DNA of 57,183 bases from an uncultured Pelagibacteraceae bacterium (GTDB lineage: Bacteria; Pseudomonadota; Alphaproteobacteria; Pelagibacterales; Pelagibacteraceae). The stretch is from positions 1-57,183 of the forward strand of contig CACGEC010000003.1 in the NCBI GenBank assembly GCA_902572005.1. The letters are read 5' to 3'. Position numbers and translations under genes: made by a program. Of the stretch, positions 16,049 through 27,299 are shown piece after piece (the first letter of the stretch is position 1; each line of letters begins with the position of its first letter). Below the pieces are notes generated by a model. The model did no database searches. It had not been told where the DNA came from and worked only from the letters and a program-made list of their open reading frames with translations.

Positions 16049-19041
16049 GATCTTACTCTTTCACCTTTTGGATCAACATAGTGTGAAGATACTATTTCAA
16101 CAGGGATAACTTTGTTTTTAAGTGGAGACATCACAAATAATTTTTCACCTATCATATTCTTACCATCTTTAAGAATAGCTAATGAAAATGGATTATCATG
16201 TTCTACGCTCCAACAGGATGCTGAAATATATCCTAGTTTTGGATTTGGCAATGGTGCATTTGAATCTTTAACTAAATGAGATCCCTCTGGAATACTCGTT
16301 TTTTTATCTAAAGGAACAACTCCTACAACTTTTTGTCGATCATCTGCCACAAACGCTTTTCTGGATAAAGATCTTTTGCCTATAAAATCTTTCTTTTTAC
16401 TTAATAGTCCCTCAAGTGAATTATCATAAGGTATTGTTCTACCATCAAGCTCTGAGCCAGCAACGTGTCCCATTTCTATTCTAAGTGTTGATAACGCTTC
16501 CGTACCATAAGGTTGAATTTTCAACTGCTCACCAACTTCCATTATTTTTTCCCACATAAAATTTCCATTATCAGACTCTACATTTACCTCATAAGCTAGC
16601 TCGCCAGAGAAAGAAATTCTAAAAATTTTGGCTTTTACTCCGAATAAATCAGCCTCCATATAACCCATGAACGGCAGTCCCTCATTTGAGACATCTAATT
16701 GTGGAAATAATTTTTGTAATAAATCTCTAGATCTAGGTCCTGCAATCGCTGCTCCTGCCCACTGTTCTGTAGTTGAAACTACATTTACATTTAATTCTGG
16801 CCATACTAATTGTAAATAATACTCTAAATGAGACAATACATTGGCTGCTTGAGCAGTAGTTGTCGTCATATGATAATGATTTTCTGAAATCCGTGTTGTA
16901 GTTCCATCGTCCATTACGATACCATCTTCTCTTAACATCACTCCATACCTGGCCTTACCAACTGGTAACTTTAACCATGCATTAGTATAAACTCTGTTTA
17001 AAAGTTCTGCAGCATCAGGACCCTTGATATCTATTTTTCCTAAAGTAGTTACATCACAAACACCAACATTCTCTCTAACATTTTTAGCTTCTCTTTTTGA
17101 TGCTTCGAACAAATTTTCATTTCCTCGTTTATAATATCTAGGTCTTAACCACACACCAGCATCAACGAATACTGCATTATTTTTTTCATGCCAGGAGTGC
17201 ATTGGAGACTTTCTAGTTGGTTTAGAATGTTTGCCAACTTCTCTTCCAACAATTGCACCTATTGAAACAGGTGTATATGGAGGTCTAAAAGTTGTGTGGC
17301 CAACGGCAGGAACAACTTTATTTTCAATTTTAGACACCAATTGCAAACCATTCAAATTACTTGTTTTTCCTTGATCTGTTGCCATTCCTAAAGTTGTATA
17401 TCTTTTAACATGCTCAATTGATCTATAACCCTCTTTTAAAGCAATTTCGATATCAGAAACCGCAACATCATTTTGAAAATCTAAGAATCTTTTATAACTT
17501 TTTCCTTTAGGAAGAGGTACACACCAAAATTTGTCATGCACAGTTGATTTTTTTTCAACTACATTAGGAAAAGAAATCTTATTATCTTTATTAGTAATTT
17601 TTTTTGACAATTCATAACCAGCTTCAAAAGAACTTTTTAAAGTTTCGTCTAAAGAGAAAGATCCATTGGCAGCACCTATTGTTTTCTCATTTTGTTTTGA
17701 AATGCCTGGAACAAATGCATCAATATCTTCTTTAAATTTGGTTTTATTACCTGATTGCGAAGCTAAATGAATAGTGGGAGTCCAAAAACCAGATACACAT
17801 ATACAGTCACATTTAATATTTTCTATTTTACCTAATTCCTCCTTATTTTCAGAAATTTTCGCTATATCAGCAGATTTTACTTTTTTATAACCTTGAGCTG
17901 CAACCACTACATGAGAAAATTTAATATCTATTTTTAAATTTTTTGCTTCTTCAATTATTTCTGAATGGGGATCTTTTCTTGTATCCAAGATAATTGGGTC
18001 TATACCGTGCTTTTTAAATTCAATAGCAGTTTCATAGCCGCTATCATTATTAGTAAAAACAAGTGGATTTTTTCCAACCAAAACACCATATACTTTTAAA
18101 TATTCTTTTGCAGCAGAAGAAAGCATAACCCCCGGGGTATCATTGTTACCAAAAACTATTGGTCTTTCAATTGAACCTGAAGAAATTAAAACCTCATTAG
18201 CTCTAATATACCAAAGTCTTTGTTTTGGATGAAATTTTTTAGTTTTCGGCAAATGATCACTCAGTCTTTCAGACATAACCAACATGTTATGATCGTAATA
18301 ACCAAAAACTTGTGATCTATTTTTTACAGTCACGTTCTTCATGCCTTTAAGTTCAGCTATAATCCCATCAGCCCAATCTTTACCTGACTGGTTTCCAATA
18401 TTCACTTCACTTGTGAGTAAAGATCCACCAAATCTAGCTTTATCCTCAGCTAGAATTACTCTTGCTCCATTTTTTGCTGCTGCATATGCGCTAGCTAGTC
18501 CAGATGGTCCAGATCCTGTAACTAATAAATCGCAATATTCATATTTATGTTCATATCTCTCTTTATCATGTTTAATTGATGCAACTCCAAGTCCTGCTGC
18601 CTTCCTTATAAATGGCTCGTAAACTCTATACCAAAAACTCTTTGGCCACATAAATGTTTTATAATAAAAACCTGCTGGAAGAAATATTCTTAAAAAATTG
18701 TTAATTGCCCCAATATCAAAATTTACACTGGGCCAACAATTTACACTAGTCGCTACAAGCCCTTCAAAAAGTTCCTGTTCGGTAGCTTTTATATTTGGCT
18801 CTGTCTCACCATTTCTAAACAATTGAACAATTGCATACGGCTCGTCTACTCCAGCACCAAAAAAACCTCTTGGTCTATGATATTTAAAACTTCTTCCAAT
18901 TAAATGTACTCCATTAGCTATCAAAGCAGACGCAAGAGTATCTCCTTCATAACCATAATAAGTTTTACCATTAAATTTAAATGAAATTTTTTTATCTCTA
19001 TTAATTAATCCACCGTTTTCAAGTCTAAAGTTTTGGGACAT
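16045..19041 (-). CDS. soxA: Sarcosine oxidase, alpha subunit
   Basis: A 998-residue SoxA. Domain order: an N-terminal 2Fe-2S-ferredoxin-like domain (about 1-110, with [20 protein letters not shown] but no cysteine cluster); an NAD-binding disulfide-reductase-like domain with [19 protein letters not shown] near 170-190; and a C-terminal GcvT/THF domain from about 600 ([10 protein letters not shown] onward, [32 protein letters not shown]). The enzyme demethylates sarcosine to glycine and passes the carbon to THF as 5,10-methylene-THF, with H2O2 formed. It is flanked by soxD (one-base overlap) and soxG. Confidence 0.95.
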   Translation of the reverse strand: MSQNFRLENGGLINRDKKISFKFNGKTYYGYEGDTLASALIANGVHLIGRSFKYHRPRGFFGAGVDEPYAIVQLFRNGETEPNIKATEQELFEGLVATSVNCWPSVNFDIGAINNFLRIFLPAGFYYKTFMWPKSFWYRVYEPFIRKAAGLGVASIKHDKERYEHKYEYCDLLVTGSGPSGLASAYAAAKNGARVILAEDKARFGGSLLTSEVNIGNQSGKDWADGIIAELKGMKNVTVKNRSQVFGYYDHNMLVMSERLSDHLPKTKKFHPKQRLWYIRANEVLISSGSIERPIVFGNNDTPGVMLSSAAKEYLKVYGVLVGKNPLVFTNNDSGYETAIEFKKHGIDPIILDTRKDPHSEIIEEAKNLKIDIKFSHVVVAAQGYKKVKSADIAKISENKEELGKIENIKCDCICVSGFWTPTIHLASQSGNKTKFKEDIDAFVPGISKQNEKTIGAANGSFSLDETLKSSFEAGYELSKKITNKDNKISFPNVVEKKSTVHDKFWCVPLPKGKSYKRFLDFQNDVAVSDIEIALKEGYRSIEHVKRYTTLGMATDQGKTSNLNGLQLVSKIENKVVPAVGHTTFRPPYTPVSIGAIVGREVGKHSKPTRKSPMHSWHEKNNAVFVDAGVWLRPRYYKRGNENLFEASKREAKNVRENVGVCDVTTLGKIDIKGPDAAELLNRVYTNAWLKLPVGKARYGVMLREDGIVMDDGTTTRISENHYHMTTTTAQAANVLSHLEYYLQLVWPELNVNVVSTTEQWAGAAIAGPRSRDLLQKLFPQLDVSNEGLPFMGYMEADLFGVKAKIFRISFSGELAYEVNVESDNGNFMWEKIMEVGEQLKIQPYGTEALSTLRIEMGHVAGSELDGRTIPYDNSLEGLLSKKKDFIGKRSLSRKAFVADDRQKVVGVVPLDKKTSIPEGSHLVKDSNAPLPNPKLGYISASCWSVEHDNPFSLAILKDGKNMIGEKLFVMSPLKNKVIPVEIVSSHYVDPKGERVRS

Positions 19042-19310
19042 TATGAGATTTCCTCATTTGCTTTTAAGGTTTTAAAAATTTCATGAGTAGCTGTATCTCT
19101 TTCAACTTTAATCCATTGGCGACAACCTGATAAATGTTGCCATAACTCCCAATGCTTTCCTCTTAAACTTTTCCTATTATAAATAAAATTATTCCAATCT
19201 TGATCTGATACATCTTTATTCAGCGCTGGTCTTTTTACAGTAGCATCACCACCATAAGAAAATTCGTTTTGAGATCGCATTCCACAATGTGGGCATTTAA
19301 TATGAAGCAT
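19041..19310 (-). CDS. soxD: Sarcosine oxidase, delta subunit
   Basis: An 89-residue SoxD. The zinc ligands of this subunit are visible: Cys6 and Cys9 (CPHC), then His59 and Cys63 in QHLSGCRQW. The fold segments NEFSYGGDATVKRP and FIYNRKSLRGKHWELWQH are typical. The subunit is structural. It starts one base upstream of the soxB stop and overlaps the soxA start, giving the canonical order B-D-A-G. Confidence 0.93.
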   Translation of the reverse strand: MLHIKCPHCGMRSQNEFSYGGDATVKRPALNKDVSDQDWNNFIYNRKSLRGKHWELWQHLSGCRQWIKVERDTATHEIFKTLKANEEIS

Positions 19311-20567
19311 TTATGAAATCCAAGTTTTGGTACCAAGACCCTTTTCATCAAGTAAATGACCAGTATTGAATCTGTTTAAACTATAACCTGCATTCAATTC
19401 GTGTACCCTATCTTGTGCGATTGTATGAGCAAATGTCCATCCAGATGCTGGTGTCGCTTTAAAACCACCATAACACCATCCACAATTTAAATATAAACCT
19501 TCAATGTGTGTTTTATCAATTATTGGAGAACCATCCATTGACATATCCATTATTCCACCCCAAGTTCTGAGCATTTTTAATTTACTTAAAAAAGGCATCA
19601 TTGCTATTCCTTCTGTCAAAACATGCTGTAACGTTGGCAAGTTTCCTCTTTGTGCATAACTATTATATCCATCTAAATCTCCCCCCATAACCATTTCACC
19701 TTTATCAGATTGACTTATGTAAAAGTGTCCAGCTCCGAAGGTCACAACTCTATCTAAAACAGGTTTAACTGGCTCAGAAACGCATGCTTGTAAGAGATGT
19801 GTTTCTATTGGTAATGTCATGTTTAATTTTTCTGCTAAAATGTTTGTGCTACCAGCAACACATAATCCAATTTTTTTTACTTTAATATCTCCTCGTGACG
19901 TTCTTAATCCTTTTATTTTTCCACCTGAAACATCAAATCCGGTAACTTCACAATTTTGGATTATATCCACCCCCATCGAGTCTGCTTGACGTGCATAACC
20001 CCACGCTACAGCATCGTGTCTAGCTGTTCCTGCGCTTGGCTGCATTAATCCACCAAAAATTGGAAATCTTACATTCTCAGAGAAATCTGCCATTGGAATT
20101 ATCTCTCTTACCTGTTCTCTATTTAGAAGAACTGCATCAATACCATTTAATCGCATTGAATTACCTCTTCTTGCATAAACATTCATTTGCGCATCTGAGT
20201 GTGCAAGATTTATTATTCCTCTAGGAGAAAACATAACATTATAGTTTAAATCCTGACTCATTTTTCTCCAAAGATTCATTCCAAACTCACTAAATAATGC
20301 GTTTTCATCATACATATAATTTGATCTGATTATCGTGGTATTACGTCCAACGTTTCCGCCACCTATCCAGCCTTTTTCAATAATTGCTACATTTGTAATA
20401 TTGTGTTCTTTTGCAAGATAATAAGCAGTTGCCAAACCATGCCCACCACCACCAATAATCACTACATCATATTCTTTCTTTGGTGTTGGATCTTTCCAAG
20501 CTAAATCCCACGTTTCGTGATTAGAGAGGGCGTTTTTTACTAGACTAAATATTGAGTATTTTTGCAT
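19311..20567 (-). CDS. soxB: Sarcosine oxidase, beta subunit
   Basis: A 418-residue DAO-family flavoprotein, the catalytic subunit. The FAD dinucleotide loop is IIGGGGHGLATAYY (residues 37-50), and GWIGGGNVGRNTTIIRSNY is the family hallmark. His184 in TARHDAVAWG corresponds to the histidine that carries covalent FMN in heterotetrameric sarcosine oxidases. The C-terminal CGWCYGGFKATPASGW segment is also diagnostic. The N-terminus YSIFSLVKNALSNHETW is the usual start of SoxB, which distinguishes it from the second, lone DAO protein at 39498. First gene of the operon; divergent from fhs. Confidence 0.95.
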   Translation of the reverse strand: MQKYSIFSLVKNALSNHETWDLAWKDPTPKKEYDVVIIGGGGHGLATAYYLAKEHNITNVAIIEKGWIGGGNVGRNTTIIRSNYMYDENALFSEFGMNLWRKMSQDLNYNVMFSPRGIINLAHSDAQMNVYARRGNSMRLNGIDAVLLNREQVREIIPMADFSENVRFPIFGGLMQPSAGTARHDAVAWGYARQADSMGVDIIQNCEVTGFDVSGGKIKGLRTSRGDIKVKKIGLCVAGSTNILAEKLNMTLPIETHLLQACVSEPVKPVLDRVVTFGAGHFYISQSDKGEMVMGGDLDGYNSYAQRGNLPTLQHVLTEGIAMMPFLSKLKMLRTWGGIMDMSMDGSPIIDKTHIEGLYLNCGWCYGGFKATPASGWTFAHTIAQDRVHELNAGYSLNRFNTGHLLDEKGLGTKTWIS

Positions 20568-20692
20568 ATAAGAATTTTATAATATTGAGTAGAAATAGTT
20601 CATATTTTTTTTATATATAATTTTTAGATATTTCCAAAGCCTCAGAAAAGATATACAAGTTTGGCAATTCTAAACATTTATATATAACTTTA

Positions 20693-22375
20693 ATGAGTGA
20701 AGTAAAATCAGATATCCAGATAGCAAGAGAAGCTAAAATGGAGCCCATAAAAGATATATTAGCAAAAATCAATGTGCCAGATGAAAGTACCTCATTCAGT
20801 CCGATGGGTAGACATATTGCAAAAATTAACTTGGAATATCTTAATAAGCTAAAAAAGAAAGATGGAAAATTAATTTTAGTCACCGCAATAACACCAACAC
20901 CAGCAGGTGAAGGTAAAACAACAACTTCTGTTGGTCTTAACGATGGTTTAAATAAAATTGGAAAAAAATCTATCGTTTGTCTGAGAGAACCTAGTCTTGG
21001 GCCGTCATTTGGAATGAAAGGTGGTGCAGCTGGAGGGGGTTATGCACAAGTGGTTCCAATGGAACAAATTAATTTACATTTTACTGGAGACTTCCATGCA
21101 ATTACCTCAGCTCATAATTTGTTATCAGCATTAATTGATAACCATATTTACTGGGGAAATAAACTTAACATAGACGTGAGAAGAGTAGTTTGGAAAAGAG
21201 TAATGGATATGAATGATAGATCATTAAGATCAATTGTTGTTGATCTAGGGGGTGTGGCTAATGGTTATCCTAGACAAGATGGTTTTGATATTACAGTTGC
21301 CTCGGAAATTATGGCTATCTTTTGCCTTGCTACAGATTTAAAAGATTTAGAAAAAAGAATAGGAAATATTACAATTGGTTATACGAGAGATAAAAAAGCA
21401 GTTTGTGCAAAAGATTTAAATGCCCAAGGTCCAATGACTGTTTTATTAAAGGAAGCAATTAGACCAAATGTGACTCAAACCTTAGAAAATAATCCAGCCA
21501 TTATTCATGGTGGTCCTTTTGCAAATATAGCTCACGGATGTAATTCAGTAATTGCAACTAAAGCTGGGTTAAAACTTTCAGATTATGTTGTGACAGAAGC
21601 AGGATTTGGTGCTGATCTTGGAGCAGAAAAATTTTTAGATATCAAATGTAGAAAGTCAGGAATTAAACCAGACTGCGTGGTTATAGTTGCTACTATCAGA
21701 GCCTTAAAAATGCATGGCGGGGTAGCAAAAGATGAATTGAAAAATGAAAATGTTGATGCGCTTAAAAAAGGCTTGGTAAATTTAGAGAGACATATAAATA
21801 ATACTCGTAAATTTGGACTTCCAGTTACAATTGCAGTTAATCACTTTATCACTGACACAGATAAAGAGATGAACACATTGCTTGATTTTTGTAAAACACA
21901 AGGTGTTAAAGCATCAAAATGTACTCATTGGTCCAATGGAGGTGAGGGAACAAAAGAATTAGCAAAAAATGTAGTTGAAATTTGTGAAGATAACAAAAAT
22001 ACTTTTAAATATTTATATGAAGACAGTTTGCCATTGTTTAAAAAAATAGAAAAAATAGCCCAAGAAATTTATCATGCAAGTGAAGTTGTTGCTGACACCA
22101 AAGTAAGACAACAACTAAAAGATTTTGAGGAAAAAGGTTATGGAAAACTTCCAGTTTGTATCGCAAAAACACAATATAGTTTTTCAACAGACCCTAATCT
22201 TAAAGGAGCACCAACAGGACATGTTTTGCCAGTAAGAGAAGTAAGACTATCCTCAGGAGCTGAGTTTATTGTTGTAGTTTGTGGGGAGATAATGACAATG
22301 CCAGGTTTACCTCGTGTTCCAGCTGCTGACTCAATTAAGCTTAATGATAAAGGTGAAATAGAAGGTCTATTTTAA
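20693..22375 (+). CDS. fhs: Formate--tetrahydrofolate ligase
   Basis: A 560-residue formyl-THF synthetase that joins formate and THF with ATP. The P-loop is [10 protein letters not shown] (residues 69-78), followed by [29 protein letters not shown] sequence near 100-125 and the [13 protein letters not shown] active-site segment. The length is normal. It faces the sox operon across a 125-base spacer. Together they feed and balance the THF pool: sarcosine demethylation gives methylene-THF and Fhs handles formate arising from methyl-group oxidation. Its end overlaps gpsA by four bases, tail to tail. Confidence 0.97.
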   Translation: MSEVKSDIQIAREAKMEPIKDILAKINVPDESTSFSPMGRHIAKINLEYLNKLKKKDGKLILVTAITPTPAGEGKTTTSVGLNDGLNKIGKKSIVCLREPSLGPSFGMKGGAAGGGYAQVVPMEQINLHFTGDFHAITSAHNLLSALIDNHIYWGNKLNIDVRRVVWKRVMDMNDRSLRSIVVDLGGVANGYPRQDGFDITVASEIMAIFCLATDLKDLEKRIGNITIGYTRDKKAVCAKDLNAQGPMTVLLKEAIRPNVTQTLENNPAIIHGGPFANIAHGCNSVIATKAGLKLSDYVVTEAGFGADLGAEKFLDIKCRKSGIKPDCVVIVATIRALKMHGGVAKDELKNENVDALKKGLVNLERHINNTRKFGLPVTIAVNHFITDTDKEMNTLLDFCKTQGVKASKCTHWSNGGEGTKELAKNVVEICEDNKNTFKYLYEDSLPLFKKIEKIAQEIYHASEVVADTKVRQQLKDFEEKGYGKLPVCIAKTQYSFSTDPNLKGAPTGHVLPVREVRLSSGAEFIVVVCGEIMTMPGLPRVPAADSIKLNDKGEIEGLF

Positions 22376-23334
22376 ACTTTAATTTTAAGTTTTTTATTAC
22401 CTATTATTGTTTTTAAAAAATTAATCATTAATGGAATTTTTTTCTTATCAATTTTTTTAAAAATAAACGGTGCAATTTCACGTGCAAGCTGTTCTCCTTC
22501 AACTGTATCGTTTGGCATAAATTTTTTTTTTGCTGCCTTAAAAGTAAACCCTTTGCCTAAATAACTTCCCATTTTACTGTTCCTTCCTCCAGCTGCACTA
22601 ACATATAAATCACCAACTCCAGCAAGGCCTGAGATAGTTTCATCCTTACCTTTGAAGTATTTTATCAAATATTTCATTTCGAGAATTGATTTTTGAAATA
22701 AATTTGATGATGAATTCAAACTCTGTCCAGCACCGATAATCATCGCGTAAATGTTTTTTATTGCAGAACACACCTCAACACCAATTACATCCCTGGAATA
22801 TTCTGTTAAATAATATTTTGTTGAGATTGTCTTTCCGATAGATTTTGCAATTTTGATATTTTTATTAGCTATGACAACACTTGTTTGATTTTTCCTTGCC
22901 AATTCTTTAGCTAAACAAGGGCCCTTTAAAACAGATACATTAATAGATTTATATTTATTTTTTAATTGTTCCGAAATTGTTGAAATTTTTTTGTCTTTTT
23001 TCTCATACTTTAAACCCTTTGTGAGAACTAATATTGGAGTTTTATTTTTAAGATTTTTTAATTCTTTGCCAATAAAATCTATACCCGAGAGACTTAAGGC
23101 AATTACAATCAAGTCAAACTTTTCTTTTAATAATTCTTTAGAAAATTTCCTAAATTTCAACTTTTTTGAAAGTTTTACTTTAAGGGCTGAGTGAAATTTA
23201 TCTTTAGATGATAAGTCTTTAATAAATCTTTTACTATAAGGTTCGGTAATAGTTACTTTATTATTATTTTCCAAACACGGTATTGTAAAAGCTGACCCCA
23301 TGGCTCCACCACCAATAATAATAATTTTTTTCAT
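22372..23334 (-). CDS. gpsA: Glycerol-3-phosphate dehydrogenase [NAD(P)+]
   Basis: A 320-residue GpsA that reduces dihydroxyacetone phosphate to sn-glycerol 3-phosphate for phospholipid synthesis. The dinucleotide loop is [11 protein letters not shown] (residues 5-15). Later family segments are [32 protein letters not shown] with the catalytic lysine, [18 protein letters not shown], and VEGEQLA. The sequence is lysine-rich like other low-GC genomes. It is not functionally linked to the neighbouring genes. Confidence 0.93.
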   Translation of the reverse strand: MKKIIIIGGGAMGSAFTIPCLENNNKVTITEPYSKRFIKDLSSKDKFHSALKVKLSKKLKFRKFSKELLKEKFDLIVIALSLSGIDFIGKELKNLKNKTPILVLTKGLKYEKKDKKISTISEQLKNKYKSINVSVLKGPCLAKELARKNQTSVVIANKNIKIAKSIGKTISTKYYLTEYSRDVIGVEVCSAIKNIYAMIIGAGQSLNSSSNLFQKSILEMKYLIKYFKGKDETISGLAGVGDLYVSAAGGRNSKMGSYLGKGFTFKAAKKKFMPNDTVEGEQLAREIAPFIFKKIDKKKIPLMINFLKTIIGNKKLKIKV

Positions 23335-23402
23335 ATAGGGTTATTTTTTTATATCTATTTTTAACATTTTATGGCTAAAATACAGTTATAAAATAATTAT
23401 AC

Positions 23403-23409
23403 GAGGTGA
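23403..23409 (+). promoter_or_regulatory. Strong ribosome binding site for tmm
   Basis: GAGGTGA lies three bases before the tmm ATG at 23413. Most genes in this window have weak or no Shine-Dalgarno sequences, so this suggests efficient translation of the monooxygenase. Confidence 0.55.
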
Positions 23410-23412
23410 TTT

Positions 23413-24753
23413 ATGACTAAAGTAGCCATTATTGGTGCTGGGCCATGCGGTTTATCCGCTTTAAGATCTTTTGAACTTGCTGAAAAAAAAGGTGAAAAAA
23501 TTCCTGAAATAGTTTGTTTTGAAAAACAAGATGATTGGGGAGGTTTATGGAATTATAGTTGGAGAACAGGATCTGATCAATACGGTGATCCCGTTCCAAA
23601 TAGTATGTATAGATATCTTTGGTCTAATGGTCCTAAAGAATGTTTGGAATTTGCTGACTATTCTTTTGATGAACATTTTGGAAAACCCATTCCTTCCTTC
23701 CCACCTAGAGAAGTTTTGTATGATTACATTATTGGAAGAGTGAACCAAGGTAATTTAAAAGATAAAATAAAGTTTAATACTAGGGTTACAAATACAGTTT
23801 TTAAGGACAATAAATTTGAAGTTAGTTATCAAGATAAAATTAATAATAAAACTTTAACAGAAAATTTTGACTTTATAATTGTTTCTTCTGGTCATTTCTC
23901 TGTTCCTTTTATACCAGAATATTCAGGAATGAAGTCATTTCCAGGAAGAATAATGCACTCACATGATTTCAGAGATGCTGAAGAATTTAGAAATAAAGAT
24001 GTTATAGTACTTGGAAGCAGTTATTCTGCTGAAGATGTAGCTTTACAATGTAATAAATATGGAGCAAAAAGTGTTACGATTGGATACAGGCATAATCCAA
24101 TGGGGTTTAAATGGCCAAAAGGCATGAAAGAAGTTCATTACCTAGACAGACTTGAGGGTAAAAAAGCAATATTCAAAGATGGAACAGAACAAAGTGCAGA
24201 TGTTATAATTTTATGTACAGGATATTTGCATCATTTTCCTTTCATAAATGAAAGTTTGAAATTAAAAACTCATAACAGATTGTATCCACCAAAATTATAC
24301 AAAGGTGTCGTGTGGCAAGATAATCATAAGCTATTTTATTTGGGAATGCAGGATCAATTTCATACTTTTAATATGTTTGATTGTCAGGCTTGGTATGCAA
24401 GAGATGTAATTATGGGAAAAATTAAAATGCCTAGTGATAAAGAAATATCTGATGATATAAATAAATGGGTTGCTATGGAGGAAAAATTGGAAAATCCAGA
24501 CCAAATGATTGATTTTCAAACAGAATATACAAAAGAACTTCATGAAATGTCTGACTATCCTAAAATTGATTTCGAGTTGATAAGAAAACATTTCAAAGAA
24601 TGGGAGCATCATAAAGTTGAGGATATTCTAACTTACAGAAATAAATCTTTTTCATCACCAGTAACGGGCTCTGTTGCACCTGTTCATCATACTCCATGGG
24701 ATGAAGCTATGGATGATTCAATGAAAACATTTTTAGATCAACCTGCAAAATAA
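23413..24753 (+). CDS. tmm: Trimethylamine monooxygenase (bacterial FMO)
   Basis: A 446-residue flavin monooxygenase that oxidises trimethylamine to TMAO with NADPH and oxygen. The FAD loop is IGAGPCGLSA (residues 7-16). The FMO fingerprint FPGRIMHSHDF spans 176-186, and the NADPH loop VIVLGSSYSAED spans about 197-208. Further Tmm-like segments are QDDWGGLWNYSWRTG, PNSMYRYLWSN, and the C-terminal VAPVHHTPWDEAMDDSM. The length and motifs match the characterised Tmm proteins. Published work on Tmm enzymes shows that they can also oxidise dimethylsulfide to DMSO. The DMSP lyase gene follows nineteen bases later on the same strand, with no terminator between. Confidence 0.94.
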   Translation: MTKVAIIGAGPCGLSALRSFELAEKKGEKIPEIVCFEKQDDWGGLWNYSWRTGSDQYGDPVPNSMYRYLWSNGPKECLEFADYSFDEHFGKPIPSFPPREVLYDYIIGRVNQGNLKDKIKFNTRVTNTVFKDNKFEVSYQDKINNKTLTENFDFIIVSSGHFSVPFIPEYSGMKSFPGRIMHSHDFRDAEEFRNKDVIVLGSSYSAEDVALQCNKYGAKSVTIGYRHNPMGFKWPKGMKEVHYLDRLEGKKAIFKDGTEQSADVIILCTGYLHHFPFINESLKLKTHNRLYPPKLYKGVVWQDNHKLFYLGMQDQFHTFNMFDCQAWYARDVIMGKIKMPSDKEISDDINKWVAMEEKLENPDQMIDFQTEYTKELHEMSDYPKIDFELIRKHFKEWEHHKVEDILTYRNKSFSSPVTGSVAPVHHTPWDEAMDDSMKTFLDQPAK

Positions 24754-24772
24754 TTTGTAAATAATAATTTAC

Positions 24773-25147
24773 ATGATATTCGTAAAAAATCTTGAATCAG
24801 TTTCTGACCAAGAGTGGTCAACAACAGAGAAATATCCCGGTGTTAGATGGAAGTTTTTAATTGATGCTGATTTTACAAAAAGTTCTGGTCTTTCACTTGG
24901 GTTTGCTGAAATTGCTCCTGGTGGTGATTTAATTCTACACTATCATTCTCCTGCTGAGATATATGTCGTAACAGATGGCAAAGGTCTATTAAACAAATCT
25001 GGTGAACTTGAAGAAATTAAGAAAGGTGATGTTGTTTATATTGCTGAAAATGAAAAACATGCATTAAAAAATAATGGTAAAGAAACTTTAAAGTTTTATT
25101 GGATTTTTCCAACAGATCGTTTTTCAGAAGTTGAATATCTTTATTAG
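24773..25147 (+). CDS. dddK: DMSP lyase, cupin type
   Basis: A 124-residue single cupin that I recognise as DddK, the SAR11 enzyme that splits dimethylsulfoniopropionate into dimethylsulfide and acrylate. The metal ligands of DddK map exactly: His56 and His58 (LHYHSP), Glu62 and His96 (EKHAL). The catalytic tyrosines are also there: Tyr64 (AEIYVV) and Tyr122 near the C-terminus. The opening MIFVKNL and SGLSLGFAEIAPGGDL and the ending FPTDRFSEVEY are characteristic. It probably shares a transcript with tmm. Its last four bases overlap the converging tmoV gene. Confidence 0.9.
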   Translation: MIFVKNLESVSDQEWSTTEKYPGVRWKFLIDADFTKSSGLSLGFAEIAPGGDLILHYHSPAEIYVVTDGKGLLNKSGELEEIKKGDVVYIAENEKHALKNNGKETLKFYWIFPTDRFSEVEYLY

Positions 25148-27297
25148 GCAATACCTAAGTGTTTTTTTCTATTATCAACCCAAGTTCGAATTAAGTTATC
25201 AAATATCAGTCCAATAAAGGCCACACAAATACCGAGTGTTAATCCAATACCCGCACCATTCTTATCAGATAGTGCTTTCAAAATATATTGTCCCAAATCC
25301 TCTGTTCCAATAAATGCTCCAATTATAACCATAAATAATGCAAATACGATTGTCTGATTTAAGCCTAGCATCATATGAGGGAAAGCCAATGGAAATTCAA
25401 TTTTAGTTAATCTTTGAAATTTATTTACACCAGACATTGTTGCTGCATCATGTAAAGCAACTGGAACACTTCTTAGTCCTTCAATTGTATATCTAGTTGC
25501 TGGTATTGTTGCATAAACTATAACTGCTATTAATACTGAAGTATCAGTTATTCCGAAAAGCATCATAACTGGAATCAAATATACAAAAGATGGAAATGTT
25601 TGAAAAATATCACAAACACCCAACATAAAGTTGGCTGAATGCTTGTTCTGAAAACATAAAGTTCCAACTGTAAATCCAATCATACAAGATACAATTACGC
25701 CAAAAGTTGCCATATAAGTCGTAACTAAAGCTCTATCCCACCAAGGACTTAAAGCTATAAATAATGTTAATCCACAAACAACTAAAGCTGAACGAATTCC
25801 ACCAATTAAATATCCAGCTCCAACAACTAAAACTAATGTTGCCACTGCTGGCATTCTTAAATATAAAGCTCGCATTGGCTGTAACACCTCTACAATTAAC
25901 CAAGTATTAAATGCTTTGATGTAAACAAAAAAAGTATCAAAAATCCAATCAACTCCTTTATTCCAGAAATCAGCTGTAGATATTCCTTTATTGTGAGGAA
26001 CTTCAAATAAATAGTTGTATCCCTCTTTAAAATAAAAAGATCCTAAATAAGCTAATACAATACCTATTACTACTGCAATACCAAAATAATACGCATTTTT
26101 ATTTCTTTCAAAAAAAGTTAAATTTCCAAAATAATCAACCTGTTTATTTGCCCAGGCCAAAGACATCTTATCTAATAATATTGCAATCAAACTGATGCAT
26201 AGACCTGCCTCTAATGCCAGTCCGATATTGAGCTGATTTAATGCTAATAATAAATTAAATCCTAATCCTTTTGCGCCTATAAAGGCGGAAATAACTGCCA
26301 TTGAAAAGCAAACCATAATAACTTGGTTTACTCCAATTAAAATATCTCTTCTTGCAGTTGGAATTAATACTTTAAACATTAATTGCAAATTATTACATCC
26401 GCTCATCCTGCCAGCTTCAATAACTTCTGGTGGAACTGCTCTTAAGCCAAGTAAAGTTAATAATATCATTGGAGGGACAGCAACAATCATAGTAATAATT
26501 ACAGCAGCATGATCACCAACACCAAAAAGAACAAGTGCAGGAACTAACACAGCATATTGTGGCATTGTCTGCATAACTAATAATATTGGATATAAAGCTT
26601 TTTCTACACGCTTATTTTTAAATGCTGCAATTCCTAAACCTAAACCAAAAACAAATGATAATGGTGCTGCAACTAAAATAAAAGAAAGAGTTTGCATAGA
26701 AGGTTTCCATTGACCAAATATAGAAATATAAACCATTACCAAGCCCGCAAATAAAGCGAGACCCTTACCACTTAACTTATAAGCTAATATTGCTGCACCA
26801 GCAGCAACTATAGTCCATGGAAGACCCGGCATTTTTGCCCAAGAATTTGAACCTACGAAATCCCAACTAGTAAAAGCAACAATAGTTTTTAGACCACCTA
26901 GTAAAATATCTCTGATTAACTCAATTAAAAATGTCATTATTGAGGTTACTTCCCTTGTTATCTGCAAAACTAAAGGTCGAGTTTTATATGACTGAGTATC
27001 TTCATTCCAAAATTCCATTGGAAGCCATTCATTCATTAAGAAAAATAATGAGTCATTTATCCAAATGGGTAGCCACCCAAGCAATGGTGGGAGTCGCCAG
27101 AAGACATCGAAAGGATAATATCTTACCTCTTTTCCTAAAAAAACATAAAAACTTTGATTAGGGTCTTTAACAAACTCAGCTTGACCTCGAATAAATTTAT
27201 ATGTTTCAGGAACTTCAATTGCAAAACATAAAGCAAAAAAAACGATTAGCAAAAATAACCATTGAAATGTTTTTGGATATTTTTTTAAAAACTCCAT
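25144..27297 (-). CDS. tmoV: TMAO/betaine ABC transporter permease, tandem-fused
   Basis: A 717-residue inner-membrane protein with two complete permease domains in one chain. Each has the cytoplasmic EAA loop that docks on the ATPase: EAGRMSGCNNLQ at about residue 295 and DAATMSGVNKFQ at about residue 620. It belongs to the OpuAB/ProW family. The two halves are not identical but align closely (VPPMILLTLLGLRAVP versus YATIPATRYTIEGLRSVP). The gene sits two bases after tmoW and with tmoX encodes a quaternary-amine importer. TMAO is favoured over glycine betaine by the adjacency of tmm and tdm, but this is inference. Confidence 0.85.
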   Translation of the reverse strand: MEFLKKYPKTFQWLFLLIVFFALCFAIEVPETYKFIRGQAEFVKDPNQSFYVFLGKEVRYYPFDVFWRLPPLLGWLPIWINDSLFFLMNEWLPMEFWNEDTQSYKTRPLVLQITREVTSIMTFLIELIRDILLGGLKTIVAFTSWDFVGSNSWAKMPGLPWTIVAAGAAILAYKLSGKGLALFAGLVMVYISIFGQWKPSMQTLSFILVAAPLSFVFGLGLGIAAFKNKRVEKALYPILLVMQTMPQYAVLVPALVLFGVGDHAAVIITMIVAVPPMILLTLLGLRAVPPEVIEAGRMSGCNNLQLMFKVLIPTARRDILIGVNQVIMVCFSMAVISAFIGAKGLGFNLLLALNQLNIGLALEAGLCISLIAILLDKMSLAWANKQVDYFGNLTFFERNKNAYYFGIAVVIGIVLAYLGSFYFKEGYNYLFEVPHNKGISTADFWNKGVDWIFDTFFVYIKAFNTWLIVEVLQPMRALYLRMPAVATLVLVVGAGYLIGGIRSALVVCGLTLFIALSPWWDRALVTTYMATFGVIVSCMIGFTVGTLCFQNKHSANFMLGVCDIFQTFPSFVYLIPVMMLFGITDTSVLIAVIVYATIPATRYTIEGLRSVPVALHDAATMSGVNKFQRLTKIEFPLAFPHMMLGLNQTIVFALFMVIIGAFIGTEDLGQYILKALSDKNGAGIGLTLGICVAFIGLIFDNLIRTWVDNRKKHLGIA

Positions 27298-27299
27298 AA

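Noticed and set aside
15461..20567. Reading the sox cluster as N-methylglutamate dehydrogenase (mgdABCD)
   Set aside because: SoxB has the usual sarcosine oxidase start, the order is B-D-A-G, and fhs is divergent next to it. The families are similar, so sarcosine remains the more likely but not certain substrate.
24773..25147. Reading the gene after tmm as a generic cupin
   Set aside because: The DddK metal and catalytic residues and both termini match, including position numbers.
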